DNA of 64,000 nucleotides from Arbacia lixula (GCA_963669155.1 OZ022597.1:2829715-2893714); one strand, 5' to 3'. Positions 1 through 18,711 are shown, numbered from the stretch's first letter. The notes: generated from the sequence alone by a model not told the origin. Translations and numbers: made by a program.

Positions 1-349
1 AATTTAAATTTCGAAACCTAGTCGCTTTCTTTTCCTTTGGCCGATTTTCGTCAATTCTTCACTTATATGTTTCTTTCATGTTTCTGCTTTTATTGAAACC
101 AACTTATCGTCAGGGTGAACTATCCCTTTAATTAATGGGTATATCACTGTGTCAGTACATGTAAGATGATTATTATGTGATGTTGTGGACAAACCCAATG
201 AAAAATGTCCTCTTTGGTACAATAAAAAAAAACTATTATCTTTCCTTCTAATCACTTCAATTCATTCATATTGGCGTGTTAAAAATTTCAGTTACCAAAA
301 GAATTTTTGATGTCCTTTCGCCATGACGATGTTCTCTCTTTTCTGCCAG

Positions 350-1659
350 GGCCTGGGTACAGATGAGGCAGTACTGATTGAAATCCTGTGCACACGAACG
401 AACAGCTCCATCGAAGCCATCAAAACCGAGTATGAAGATGGTGAGTTGAGGGGAGAGATTGAATCTACCTCTCTCTCCTTTAAAGGGAATGTACTGTACT
501 AGGAAGACAAAAAGCCTTCAAAAGGGTGATCGTGAGCAATCTTCTTTCCAATGGTCTTAAATTCATGTATTGCCCATTTTAGAAACTTGCTTTAAACTAA
601 ATCACAAATCCTCAAAATGTTTGTCGTGAACAATTTGAGGATTTGTGATTTAATCCATAATTACTCCAAATTTTGATTATTTGAGGGCAAATAACTTTCA
701 GCAAATTTCTAAAATGGACAATACATGAGTTCAAGTCCGTTGATGAGAAGATTGTTCATGATCACCCTTTTGATGACGTTTTGTCTGTCCAGTACGGTAT
801 ATTCCCTTTTAGTCTAGAGGTGGATGATTGTGTAAATTAAGGGATACCTTGTCTTTAAGCCTAACAACACTTGCCAATGTTGATTTCAGCACAAAAAGCA
901 TTGCCAACTTTCTGTAGAAGTACTCTACCTCATGTTGCGAGAAAATTATAGAAATAAAATAAGTGTAATGTTTTATAAATGTGAGGTACAGTGTAGATGT
1001 AAGGAAGAAAACAAACACAATTATTTTACATATAATATTTAACTAATCACCTCAAACATTACAGATTATTATTTCTATGTTGCTTTTCATTTTTCAGCAT
1101 ACGGGGAGGAGCTGGAAGAGGCGATTGCGGACGACACTTCAGGTCACTTCCAGCGGCTCCTGGTCTCCGTGCTCCAGGGAGCCAGGCCAGAGGGAGATGA
1201 CGTGGATCCGGACAAGGCTAAGGCAGATGCTGAGGTGAGAGGCAGAGAGAGGGAGGTTGTGGTGGTAGTAGTATGAAGAGTATGAGATGGAGATGGTGCG
1301 CATAAGTAGGAGGAAAGGTGAGGTCATGGATCCAGACAAGGCTAAGGCAGATGCTGAGGTGAGAGGCAGAGAGAGGGAAGTTGTGGTGGTAGTAGTGTGA
1401 AGAGTATGAGATGGAGATTGTGCACATAAGTAGGAGGAAAGGTGAGGTCGTGGAGGGAGATGACGTGGATCCGGACAAGGCTAAGGCAGATGCTGAGGTG
1501 AGAGGCAGAGAGAGGGAGGTTGTGGTGGTAGAAGTGTGAAAAGTATGAGATGTAGATTGTACGAAAATGAAGAATTAGTCATAGTAGTAGTAGTATTTGT
1601 AGTAGATAAGTAGTAGTAATAGTAGTAATAGTAGTAGAAGTAGTAGTAGTAGTAGTAGT

Positions 1660-1691
<32 letters not shown>

Positions 1692-1709
1692 TAGTAGTAG
1701 TAGTAGAAC

Positions 1710-1784
<75 letters not shown>

Positions 1785-1932
1785 AAGTAGTAGTAGTAGA
1801 AGTAGTAGTAGTAGTAGTTGTAGCAGTAGTAGAAGTAGTAGTAGTAGTAGTGGTAGTAGTGGTAAAAGTAGTAGTAGTAGTAGTAGTAGTAGAAGTAGTA
1901 GTAGTAGAAGTAGTAGTAGTAGTAGTTGTAGC

Positions 1933-1982
<50 letters not shown>

Positions 1983-1993
1983 AAGTAGTAGTA

Positions 1994-2046
<53 letters not shown>

Positions 2047-2067
2047 CGTAGTCGTAGTCGTAGTCGT

Positions 2068-2099
<32 letters not shown>

Positions 2100-4755
2100 T
2101 AGTAGTAAAAGTAGTAGTAGTAGTAGTGGTAGTAGTAGTAGTAGTGGTAGTAGTAGTAGTAGTAGTCAGTAGTAGTAGTAGTAGTAGTAGTAGTAATAGT
2201 AGTCAGTAGTAGTAGTAGTAGTAGCAGTAGTGGGAGTGTAAGTAGTAGTAGTAGTGGTAGTAGTGGTAGTAGTAGTAGTAAAAGTAGTAGAAGAAGTGGG
2301 AGTAGAATTAATAGTAGAAGAAGTAGTAGTTATTGTATGTCAAAATAGTAAGGTTATAGGAGAAACGTTGTAGTAGGAAAAGTAGAAGAAGATGAAGTAC
2401 TAGTTGAAGTATTAGTGGAAGTAGTCAGGTTGTAGTAATATTTAAGTTGTAATATTAATGTTTTGGTAGTAGTAGTAAAATAAAGTTCCAGTGATAGCAG
2501 TCCTCTGTCTTCATACTAGGTAAAGAAAAGAAAGAATGATGTAAGGTGTTTTTTTTTAGTTGAGTTCAACACCCGCCACTCATCACATCACAAATCTCAG
2601 TCCAAATAATCCATTGATACGTTCCGTCCGTGATGACAGGCCCTCTACAAAGCGGGAGAGGCCAAGTGGGGAACGGATGAGTCGCGCTTCAACGCCATCA
2701 TGATGTCACGGAGCTACGCTCAGCTCAGAGCCACGTTTGAGGAGTACGGGAAGCTTGGCAAAAACGACATTGAGCAGGCCATCAAGCGAGAGATGTCTGG
2801 AGATCTCAAGGACGCTATGTTAGCTGTTGGTGAGTAGCACAGCTACAATACAGGGGTGGTTTTTCACCAAGCTGTTCTTAAGCTTATAGCGACTTTACAC
2901 ATGACTGGTGACCCCCCAATTGGTTCCTGTCTTAACAAAGTGGGAATTAATTTCCAATAATCCTAATCAAATTTGACAAATAATAAACTTTGTACTTAGA
3001 TACTTGTTAACAACAAGAATTTTGATGTAGCACAAGAAACAGCTTAAGAACAGCTTGGTGAAACACCCCCCAGGTACAGTAACAGATCAGAATGCGGACA
3101 GCTTTGACAGAAAAATCTCAATGATGCCGCGTTAGTTGTCGGGGAGTAGCACAATCACATGACAGTTTCCATTACAGATGAGAATATGGACAGCTATAAT
3201 AGATGTTGGGAAGAAGCCTAATCACAAGCAGAAACATGAAAGTGAAGGTTTGATGGAAATCTGTCAAAGGATAAGAAATTTCTGATCTTTTAAAATGTCA
3301 ATTTTGTGATGTCTCGTGTGAGGTGCTCTCCCATCAGTTGCGTACAGTAAAATGACACAAATTGCTCTTTTCGTGTGGCAGTGAGGTGTGTTCGAAACAA
3401 GCACAAGTTCTTCTCTGAGAAGCTGTACAAGACGATGAAAGGAGTGGGGACGGACGACGACACGCTGAAACGCATCGTGGTGTCCCGCTGCGAGGTGGAC
3501 ATGGTCAACATCAAGGGCGAGTTTCAGTCGGCCTACTCGCAGGCTCTGGGCCAGTTCATCGCTGTAAGTACCGTACTTACCAGTGTATATATCATCCACG
3601 GCTTGACCAGTGTATATATCATCCACGGCTTGACCACTGGAAGAAACCTTGAAAAAGCTGAAAAACTCTTGATTCACTGAGAAAAGAAAATACTGACTCC
3701 ATAGCCTTTATCAAAGGGAGGAATGATACACCAATATCATCTGAGCTTCGCACCGCTGGAAGGAACCTCAAAACAGTTGATTCCCCGGGACAAGAAAATA
3801 CTGACTCAATTCTCCCTATCGCATATAGCTCTCCGAATCTGAACCCGTGTGGCGCTCTAATCATTTTACCTTTAATTCTTGGGATATGAACTGCCGGTTC
3901 ATGAACATTCTATAGCCATTGTCTTGCTTGTGTCTTTTCATTCTTTTCATTTTTTCATTAGTCCATCCATAATCAATGTTGAGGTAGACAAAAACATCGC
4001 CGTGAATGATTGGTGGTATTTTTTTCAAGTCCTTCGTCCATGTAACAACCCTTCCATTTTAATATTACGAGGTTTACGAGCGTCGAAATTACAGATTCTG
4101 TGCGTTATTGCGGGAATTGAATACGTACCAAACTCTTACCGGAAGTATACGTCCCAAGAGTAATCAAACAGATATCGGAATCGCGAGATGATATCGCTTG
4201 ATATCGGCTATATGCAATAGGGAGAACTGCCTTTATTTTAGGGGGAATTACACAGCCCAACAAACATCAAGGTCATTCAGAAGGTCATTCGTGGCAAACA
4301 AAACTGTCAGCCTTTCTGTGGGATTCAGTATGTAGGCCTATTCAAGTGCTTGACATGTTATCGCTCTAAATTGTAGCTTGTTTTTAGTAAACACCTGTGT
4401 AGTTAGACCCATTCCTTCCCTTTCTCTGAACAATGTTTTTATCATTTAAATGTTTATTGATGAAACCTGTGCTTAGAGACCACCCTGTCAAATCTTGCTT
4501 TTATATGTTAAATATTATGCTTGTGGTGATTATATTTTGACGAGTAGCTCTAGAATAGATGAATAATCTTTCCATGGGGTTGACAGTTCGATGCCCGGCA
4601 GGCAAAGTTACGACAATCATGACACATATTTTCTTTCTTTTTCTGGATAAAGATAACACTTTTCTCCTTCTTTGTTCATCTTGTTTTCCTACCAGGACGA
4701 TACTTCTGGTGATTACAAGAAGATTCTTGTAGCCCTGGTTGGTGGGACGACCTAA
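350..4755 (+). CDS. Annexin, C-terminal part (repeats 2-4), 5 exons, 5'-incomplete
   Basis: Annexins are Ca2+-dependent phospholipid-binding proteins that act at membrane surfaces. Exons read from the sequence are 350-440, 1098-1234, 2640-2829, 3382-3563 and 4696-4755 (stop TAA). All junctions have AG/GT borders and compatible phases (1,0,1,0), giving 219 residues. Exon 1 opens inside annexin repeat 2 with [13 protein letters not shown], a type II Ca2+ site (GxGT followed about 38 residues later by an acidic residue in IADDTSG). Repeat 3 contains [13 protein letters not shown]. Repeat 4 contains [17 protein letters not shown], and the C-terminus is [17 protein letters not shown], a very typical annexin ending. 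The N-terminal tail and repeat 1 lie left of the window, so the subfamily (A7/A11/A13-like) cannot be settled. No obvious frameshift or stop is seen. The polyadenylation site was not identified. Family assignment is near certain from the motifs; Ca2+ binding is inferred. Confidence 0.95.
480..811. mobile_element. Foldback MITE, family A, copy 1
   Basis: The left end TTAAAGGGAATGTACTGTAC is mirrored by GTACGGTATATTCCCTTTTA at the right end. The arms pair over roughly 110 bases, including CAAAAGGGTGATCGTGAGCAA against TTGTTCATGATCACCCTTTTG, and the centre is also self-complementary (CACAAATCCTCAAA / TTTGAGGATTTGTG type). It has no coding capacity. It lies in annexin intron 1. Related copies are at 5341 and 19333. 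Confidence 0.85.
1202..1506 (+). repeat. Tandem copies of annexin exon end plus splice donor
   Basis: The last 33 bases of annexin exon 2 and its donor (ends GCAGATGCTGAG|GTGAGA at 1234) recur at 1326-1358 and 1465-1497, with about 90 bases of following intron. The spacing is 124 then 139 bases. The third copy carries 12 more exon bases (GAGGGAGATGAC). Both downstream copies keep a good GTGAGA donor. An in-frame TGA shortly after the true donor means the copies cannot be read as exon extension. Confidence 0.9.
1577..2340 (+). repeat. (AGT)n / (GTA)n trinucleotide array in annexin intron 2
   Basis: About 760 bases of AGT repeats with CGT, AGA and TGT variants, including a run of TCG-interrupted units at 2044-2095. 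Reading frames through it code only poly-valine or poly-serine and are not genes. Confidence 0.97.
2853..3071. mobile_element. Foldback MITE, family B
   Basis: The terminal inverted repeat is GGGGTGGTTTTTCACCAAGC at the left. Its complement, GCTTGGTGAAACACCCCC, is at the right, and the pairing continues through CTGTTCTTAAGCT. About 219 bases, non-coding, in annexin intron 3 right after the donor. Confidence 0.85.
3579..3632 (+). repeat. 27-bp direct duplication after annexin exon 4
   Basis: Two exact copies starting ACCAGTGTATATATCATCC at 3579 and 3606, about 15 bases downstream of the exon 4 donor. A weaker duplication of about 60 bases follows (GCTGGAAGAAACC-like at 3636 and 3760, each ending near GAAAATACTGACTC). 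Confidence 0.9.
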
Positions 4756-4875
4756 GAACAGAATTGCCCAAAACATGGGTCGAAGCACCAGGCAGCAGTG
4801 ATAACCAAGAACACTCTCTTCGTAAGAATTCTCTGTTCAGTGAAAGCTCTATATAAAGATCGCTCAAGGGAGACC

Positions 4876-5017
4876 AGGGGCCTGTTGCATAAAACGTACC
4901 ATTGATGGTAACTTTGCTTCCAATGGCAACTTCTATGGAAACCTTGAATTTGATTGGCTATCAAGAGGCGTTACCATGGTAGTTACCATTAATGGTATCT
5001 TTAATGCAATGGGACCC
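4876..5017. mobile_element. GTTGCAT-type palindromic MITE, family C, copy 1
   Basis: Starts CCTGTTGCATAAAACGTACC and ends TTTAATGCAATGGGACC. The inner arms ACCATTGATGGTAAC and GTTACCATTAATGGT pair. It lies just 3' of the annexin stop codon, possibly inside its 3'UTR. A second member is at 25181. Confidence 0.75.
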
Positions 5018-5340
5018 ATGAAACGAGACTTGATACACATGAACTTGTGTTTACGGTATTATCACAGCAATGTCATTCACATTTGTCGCTATGTAGTGTA
5101 GCCATGTATTCTGAAGGATTGTCAAATGTTGACAAATATACATTCACAGACTTGTGTCTTTCATTTGGAGGTTATCGGTATTCATATCATACTGCATGTT
5201 TGATGACATGCTGTATTGTTGTCAGGTTAGATTAACGACAATTATTCAGTAATGTGGAGAATACTGTTTGACAGGAGAAGAACTGTTGAGATAGTAGCTT
5301 TGCCTCATAAAAATCCTGCCATCATGCTACATGAGATTAT

Positions 5341-5689
5341 TTTAAAGGGAATGTACTGTACTGGGAAGAGTACAAAAAACTCCAAAAGGTAATCGTGAGC
5401 AATCTTCTTGCCAGCAGTCTTAAATTCATGTATTGGCCATTTTAGAAACTTGCTGAAAGTTATTTGCCTTCAAATGATCCACATTAGGAGAAATTAGGGA
5501 TAAAATCTCAAATTCACAAATGTTTGGCCCAAACATTTTGAGGATTTGTGATGTACATGTAATCACTACTTACTCCAAATGTCGATCATTTGAGGGAAAA
5601 TAACTTTCAGCAAGTTTGTAAAATGGACAATACATGAATTTAAGACCATTTGAAGGCTTTTTGTCTTCCCAGTACAGTATATTCCTTTA
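5341..5689. mobile_element. Foldback MITE, family A, copy 2
   Basis: Same ends as the copy at 480 (TTTAAAGGGAATGTACTGTA and CAGTACAGTATATTCCTTTA) with the same internal order of motifs (ATCGTGAGCAATCTTC, AAATTCATGTATTGG, TTGAGGATTTGTGATG). It has lost the right-arm GATCACC block. Confidence 0.85.
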
Positions 5690-8389
5690 GACTCCTGGGC
5701 ACAATGCACTAGCTGTAATGGACAAGGTTGTGATTAATCTAAATTAATCAATCCCAACTTTCTTAATATGACAGAGCCCAGAAATCATTTGTTGATTGGA
5801 TGGATCATTTCAGCTGCACATGCATTGTAACTTAAAAATAATTGCATGTATCTTAGAAACTATCATGAAGTTCTGAGTCTTTGCTGTGGTTGTTGAAGTT
5901 TCATTTGTAAGTTACAACAATTGCACTTTTTTTAATAGTTAAATTATTGTAAGTTGCCATCTCTTATAACTACCATGGGGGCGTCCAATAAGCCTTGAGG
6001 AATACAGCAGGGATACAAATACATGGGGGCCCAGGGCGATTTTTGCCCCCAAAGTAATTGATAAAAACAAAATTTACATCCTTTGACTATATTATGTGTC
6101 ATTTTCAGCTTTATTTGAGTTGAAACTGATATTTAATTATTTTCAAAAGTGTAAATAGTTTTAAAAACATTTTTTAGTAGTAGATAAACATCTCAAACGT
6201 GATAAAGAAACCTTTGAAACCCGGGTAGTCCAACTTAGGTATTGTGAATGATGATAATAATTGATCCATCAGGTAGTTGGATTGGTTTGAATAAAACATG
6301 CAATAGGCTTATACATGTATACACAGTTTTGAGAAAGTAAACAACTGTTGAGGTCTTATTGTTGTGTAAATTGATATTATGTTTGATGTTGTACTTATGG
6401 AAAGTTTTTTTCAGAAGACAAAAAAAATGTGAAGTCAAGTGCAGTAGTACAAGTTTGGTGGTTGTTTGACGTAAAGTGCAAACTTTATTTGATAATAATG
6501 ATGTCATGATATTGAAGATCCTTTTTTGTATATATTGTTTCATATTCATGATCGTGTGGTAAGTTATTTTTGTAAAATGAAATGTGAGACTCGGTCATTG
6601 ATATGCAGAGGAAAATCATTCAAACTGAGTCTATGATTGATATCAGATGTAAGCATCATTTAACACTTTGTTTGCAACTGTTTTTAATATACATAAATCC
6701 CAGAGGGAAACACTTTTTCTGGCTCTCAAATGAATAAAGGTAACATTCATTTTCAAATTTTGTTGAAATACATGTAGAATGTTGATTATTGTGGTACAGT
6801 TATATTTTGGAATAAATTATTGGAAATTGATCATGTACATATACAGTACTTTAATTACTCATAACGCTAGTGTTGGAATTTTAACTCTGTAAATACTTAT
6901 GACAGCTGTGTATATTTGGTCGCCAAATTAATACCTATATCTGTACATATATATCTATATATCACTTTTCTCCCAGCACTATTATACTAGTAGCCTAACA
7001 CTTCTACAAGCATATATAAGAATTTTTTTATGTAACAGTTGTTGGTTAGGTGTGCTTGTAGATATCTAAGAAAAAAGATCAACATACATGACTGTACTAA
7101 TCGATGTGTATATATATCTGTATCAAATGTCTTTATTTTAAATGAAATATTGATGCCTCATATTGGATCAAATTAACAAAATACATATTTTGGTGTGTGT
7201 TAAAACAGTGAAGCTCCAGAATGCATCAGCACGAGACTGCATGATTGTTCAAGTCAAAATTTGTGTCAGGAATTTAAATATACAACATCTTTCATGTACA
7301 TTGAATCAAAGGAAGTGCTTGCATTGCAACACATCAAATTTCAAATTTTGTAAGCAATGCGCACACTTGTACTTGTATAACTATATCGTTAGATCACTGT
7401 CAAAACCTATTTTTTTGGACAAAAGCATTATTCCGTGTACAAAATCAGGATGTTGGATTCCATGGTGCAATACATTCAGTCTTTCACCTTGATTCGATGG
7501 AAGAATAATCATGTTGTAGTCTATTAATCATACATGAGTTACTATGTTTATTAGTACTTTCATTTATTTTGGGATTGTCACTTTCATGAGATGCAATATG
7601 CACTGCAAAAACTTGGGTACAATTAGTAATCCAGTTGGGACCAATCTTTGCAAATACAATCAATTTGGGCTATATTTTTTTTTACAAATAATGTTTAACC
7701 TTGTAGTAATCATCTTTCTAAAGCGAAATAAAGGTGAGATTACCACTACGTTTTCAAATTGGCAACACATCTAAATGTTTTTATGGCTCTATGTTTGCTC
7801 CTAGCTTTATTTGTTGACGTTTTTCAAATCAATAAGGGAATCTGCTCTGTTTAAAGATAGAGATCAAATCAAATCAAATGTCTGTAGAAATATTGTTGCC
7901 AATTTGATAGGCATCATGATGGGGAAGCTTTGCTGTAAAATGGCCCTGATCATTGATTGATTTTGACAGTAGTGTATCCATCTTGCAGACAGAAAATATG
8001 GTGAGACATTGTATGAAGCGTGTGAACATCATTATAGGTCAAATTGGTCCAGATCAAAATATCGTGTAAACGGGTTCAATAAAAACAAAACTTAACCACA
8101 TTTGAGTTGCTATATCCTCGTTCGCAAATATTTATTTGTTGGTCTACTAGTAAGCAGAGTTAGTTTGTGTTTAGGATTTGATAATCATTTCATTTTAGAG
8201 CTGATTTGTAAATGTCAATAAAAATGATAAATTATGCTAAAATCGGTGGCATTGTTTTGTGGAGTGGAGTTTTCAGGTCGTGCAGTGTGGATTATGCATT
8301 GGACGTGGACTACGCAGAAGAGTGATACCTGTATAGGGTGGTTAAAGAAAATATCAAATTTGGGTGCGGTGGGGGAAATGTTAAGACTG

Positions 8390-8392
<3 letters not shown>
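5690..8392. other. AT-rich intergenic sequence
   Basis: No reading frame here looks like a protein, and no strong repeat was seen. It may contain the annexin 3'UTR (several AATAAA-like hexamers, for example near 6732 and 6811), but I cannot choose a polyadenylation site. Confidence 0.6.

Positions 8393-8456
<64 letters not shown>
8393..8456 (+). repeat. (AG)n microsatellite
   Basis: Uninterrupted GA dinucleotides, followed by a 13-base G run at 8464. Confidence 0.97.
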
Positions 8457-8458
<2 letters not shown>

Positions 8459-9349
8459 AAAAGGGGGGGGGGGGGCAGATTGAAATGAAGAACATAATAA
8501 GATACGCAGGATGATTCAAACAGATCGGAGACCAGGATCGAGCTACTTATACCGACCAGTAAGGCTTCATTCATCTCACTGATCTCCCCACTAGTGTAGA
8601 GATCAGTGATTCATCTGCTACACTTGAGAATAAAAAGAGTTGGTGCTACGGTGTCTCAAAAAGAAAACAAGAATTTGCAGCGTTACGTGGAATAATAAAG
8701 AGACAAGAAGTGACATGAAATTAATATTGCGTATGTGGCCCTTTAAAAAAAAAGGAAGAGACTCGAAGCATTTCTTTACTTGATATATGCAAAAACGTTA
8801 AAACAATTTTGTTCTTACGTGAAGATGATGAATCAGCCCAAATTTAAAACGTTATACAAGCGGCATATCGGTCATGTCCGCACGAGAAAGACGTTTAATT
8901 CTTACGAAATGTTGCGGCTTTTAAAACTACATGTATCATAGGTATGACGCTCTAACAGTAATGAGTTACACGAGGTAAAAGCTGAATAGTTGCTCTTCAT
9001 CATTGTTCATTCTCATATAGATCGCATGTCGAAACTTTTTGAATGGCTCTTAATTGATATATTGGCTGGCTCAAACCGGCATTTCGGCCAACTTACGCAC
9101 GACTACAGGATATACTACCAGACTAACAGCCTCTATACTTCGATCTCTCAACAGACGACCCCACTCAGACCAATGAACTCAAATCTGACTCGACAGACGA
9201 AAAAGGAAAAAAGGAGCACTATCATCTAATGATCATAAGTGGTGCATGTAGTTGCAATATGATGAGTAAAGCACACAACCCTGCCACATATCAAACCTCG
9301 TAGTTGAAGGGGTGAAGTTGATAGTCCTTATGGTATGGAAGATATGAAG

Positions 9350-9372
9350 GACTTTTTTTTTTTTTTTTTTTT
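9350..9372 (+). repeat. Poly(T) tract
   Basis: About 22 consecutive T residues. No retroposed gene was recognised next to it. Confidence 0.9.
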
Positions 9373-9566
9373 ACAGAATGACGGCTAGATTGTCACGCTT
9401 GAGAGACTTTAAAAATGATGTCCTATGCTTCAGTTTCAGATCCATATGCATAACTTCAGATGCTTACGAAAAGATCCAGAAAGTTTGGATGATATCAGAG
9501 ATCAGGGTCATCGTCATACGACATAAAGGATTTACCATAGAATTAACGTCTCCAAACAAGCCCTGA

Positions 9567-9568
<2 letters not shown>

Positions 9569-9636
<68 letters not shown>

Positions 9637-9762
9637 TACAAACACACACACATACAAACACTCACACACACTTACATACAAACACACACACTCACATACA
9701 AACACACACACATACATACAAACAAACACACTTGAAACACACAAACACACACACATACACAC
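9569..9762 (+). repeat. (CA)n microsatellite with CATA/CAAA variants
   Basis: A pure CA run of about 50 bases, then imperfect ACAC/ATAC units. Cysteine/valine-rich frames on the minus strand are artefacts of this repeat. Confidence 0.97.
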
Positions 9763-10768
9763 AAAATTGAATTGTTTCATTTTTTCCCAATCTATATAAA
9801 TAACGCATAAGTATGATATTATTTTTCTCTTGCATCCTTACCATTCTTCTACTTCAACATGTGTGGAATGTTCAGCTAGTCGTAATGCACACTAGTCGCA
9901 TAAAGCTGCATTTATCTTGGACGCGAAGGTTTAAGGTCATCAATCTGTCCACATCTTTACAACAGAAATTAAGGATTAATATCAAGCCAATTAAGTTTGA
10001 TAGACAGATTAATGACCGAGCTTACCCACATTTCACTGAACATTGCCTATCTGAGTCAATAATATGTGAGTGACACAGTTCATCGATCAGCTGAAAAAAA
10101 CATCCCCACAATTGGCTTACTTTAATGCAAGCCTTAAGTACAGTGATCATATTACAGTTTTACATATGTAACTTGGCGCTGAAATGACAGCGTAATAATT
10201 GACAATCGGAAAAAAAATGAATTTAAGAAGGCCTTTATAAGACTTTCATGGTTAAGAGGATGGAATAAGCTGATTTGTGTTAAAGATGATCACACAGGAA
10301 AGGTAATTGGAGGGAATTAATTAAGACAAATTCTAGGAGAGTAATGCAAATAAAAGCAGGAAAGTCCGCCTGTGACATTACAGCCTCATGACTGAGCTAC
10401 TGATTTGCCTCACTAAGTGGTCAATCTTCATATCACTTTCTTGATTGCATTATTTTCTCTCAATCTTTTTGCTCTGGTTTTCATGTTTTTATTTTGATTT
10501 TTAGCGCAACTCTTTTATGTGGACTGGATTTCCCTTTGAATAACACAAATGACGCAAGAGGGCGTATTTAATGTATCGTTATGATAGACTATTGAGCTTA
10601 GAATGTGATACCAATATAACTAGTAATCCTTCATGTTATTGATTTGTCTCCACCACAGAAAAGTCCTGAATAACAATTTGTATGATAATAGTCATCTTTG
10701 TTTACGGATTATATATTTTGTTGAATAATTATATATTTTAATGCTAAATATGTCACCCATTGCTGAAA

Positions 10769-11039
10769 AATCGCTGAGTCGGACAATCGTTTGTCTCGCA
10801 ATGTATAGTCAACAAGGAATCTAAAAGGATCACGATGTTTCATGCGCCGCTGTAAGCTGTGAAACAACATTGTATTAAGAATTTCACTACACTTCTCACT
10901 ACAATTATCTTTCACGTCTCAATGCAATTTTGTTTCACACCCGACAAAATGTTGCAGCGGCGCACGAAACGTACGTCGTGATCTTTTTAGATTCCTTGTT
11001 GACCATACTTTGCGAGACAAACGACTATCACTAGCGATT
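10769..11039. mobile_element. Foldback element, family D
   Basis: The left arm 10769-10852 (AATCGCTGAGTCGGACAATC ... GCGCCGCTG) is the imperfect reverse complement of the right arm 10955-11039 (CAGCGGCGCAC ... CACTAGCGATT). Both carry the AGATTCCTTGTTGAC / GTCAACAAGGAATCT block. No coding capacity. Confidence 0.85.
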
Positions 11040-11121
11040 GGAGATTTTGTTTTATGGGCCGCAAAGGCCCCTCCCCCCCCCTCGATAATTAGCCACAATT
11101 TCAAACCATGTTTTTATGTTA

Positions 11122-11616
11122 GGCTGGACCCCCGGGGGGGGGGGGGGGGCACTCAAATTATATTTTGATGGGGGTGTGCCTCACGAAACCCTGAAATGGG
11201 GGTCTAAGGAACTGACCACAAGGGTAAAATCCGCGTAAAATGTGGGGTCTTAGGAACTAAAAATACCCCGCCCGGCATTGTGAAAAACAGGGTCTACAGA
11301 ACGATCCTCGCTGCACATGCGACGCGCGTTGTGTTTACGTCAGGGTTTTCTTGCAGCTCGCTCGGCCGGCGGGTCGGGCAGCCGGGTTTATGTTGAAGCG
11401 TAGCAAGCTGCACGCAAGCCGCGGACCTGGAGAACGGAGGGAGGGGCAAAGCGGGGAGGCTAAGGAGCGGAACTTTCGCGGAACTTTCGCCATGCGTAGG
11501 ATATAGAGGATCTAGAGAACTGATATCGAGGTCTCAAAAAGGGGGTCTTCAAAGCGGCACGTCCCCGTACCACCAATGTATGTGAGTGCCCCCCCCCCCC
11601 CCCCGGGGCTGGACCC
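11122..11616. mobile_element. GC-rich element with G-run/C-run termini and apparent 10-bp TSD
   Basis: The sequence GGCTGGACCC occurs at 11122-11131 and again at 11607-11616. Between them the element begins CCGGGG... (16-17 G) GCACTCA and ends TGAGTGCC...C CCGG, a mirror pair of ends. The interior is more GC-rich than its surroundings and has repeated GGGGTCTnnGGAACT-like phrases at its left and a TCTCAAAAAGGGGGTCTTC phrase at its right. No protein was recognised. Confidence 0.7.
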
Positions 11617-12288
11617 TCAGCTGTCAGAATCTGTCAGTTTGCCATTGCACTTGTGGTGGGTGCGGCCTCCAGGGCTGGTAACATGGTAACATGTCAATCT
11701 AATTTTGAAGTTTGAGGAAGTTACAAAATTGCCATATGTTCCTGAAATAATAACATAAAAAACAAAATCTGTGTCTAAGTATACATTTCACAAGTTGCCC
11801 ACTTGATTCTGATAGGAAGCTAAGCCATTTAATGACAAGATCATGTGTAAAAAATGGTTATGGCCATGGAAACGATTGGAAAAAGGGCATTTTTTTTAAT
11901 AATTCAAATAATAGGCAACTCAAAGTCAAATTATCCCCGATATCAGATATCAGACTCATGATCAATGAAGACTGAGGTATTTTTAAGTGCGAATAGTCAT
12001 GCATAAGAGCACCGTTGCTATGACAACACCATGGTGCCAGAAATACTAAAATTACAGAACTATATGAAATTGCCATATATAATTATCATATGGCGCGACC
12101 TAAAAGCAAAACATTAGTGTTCGAGTTTACATTAATTAAGGTGCCCAGGTGATTCAGATTGGAATTTAAGTTATAGCAGATCACGATGATGCCTAAAAAT
12201 GGTAGTTGCCATGGAAAAGATATGAACCAAAAAGGCAATTTTGTTTTACTTACAAAACCAGTCAAATAAGAAGTGTCCTTTGACTAGG

Positions 12289-12394
12289 CCACGCCCCCGA
12301 CCTCTCGTGCCTGCTGCGCTGAGACTGGTTTAAACTCGGCGTACGTGCAAAGAGGAGGCCGCCTCAACAACAACAACAAGCGCATAATAGCGAT
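12289..12394 (+). promoter_or_regulatory. Probable HINT2-like promoter/5'UTR
   Basis: A locally GC-rich stretch directly upstream of the HINT start codon, with a GC box CCACGCCCCC at 12289-12298 and a CAACAACAACAACAAG leader at 12365-12380. The local base composition change and position suggest a TATA-less housekeeping promoter; the transcription start is not visible. Confidence 0.45.
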
Positions 12395-18473
<6,079 letters not shown>

Positions 18474-18711
18474 GTCAAAGGTCAAACTGACCATCCAGTC
18501 AAAGACCACTGAAGTTGACAATTGTGGGCGTATTATGGGAAGTGTGTCTCATATCATTGATTTGATCTTTGCTAGATTTGATGAAAGTAGGAGTGAAACC
18601 CTACTGCTTGATATGTCATGACTAGAATGTCAATTACTGATCAGAAACGGTGATTCAGTTCCAAAGAGTATATGTACTGAATACGAATACTCACTTTAAA
18701 AAAGAAAATAA

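Noticed and set aside
1850..2209. Long valine/serine-rich reading frame
   Set aside because: Pure product of the (AGT)n array in annexin intron 2.
8215..8574. 119-codon minus-strand frame with LSLSLS
   Set aside because: Driven by the (AG)n microsatellite; the flanking residues look random.
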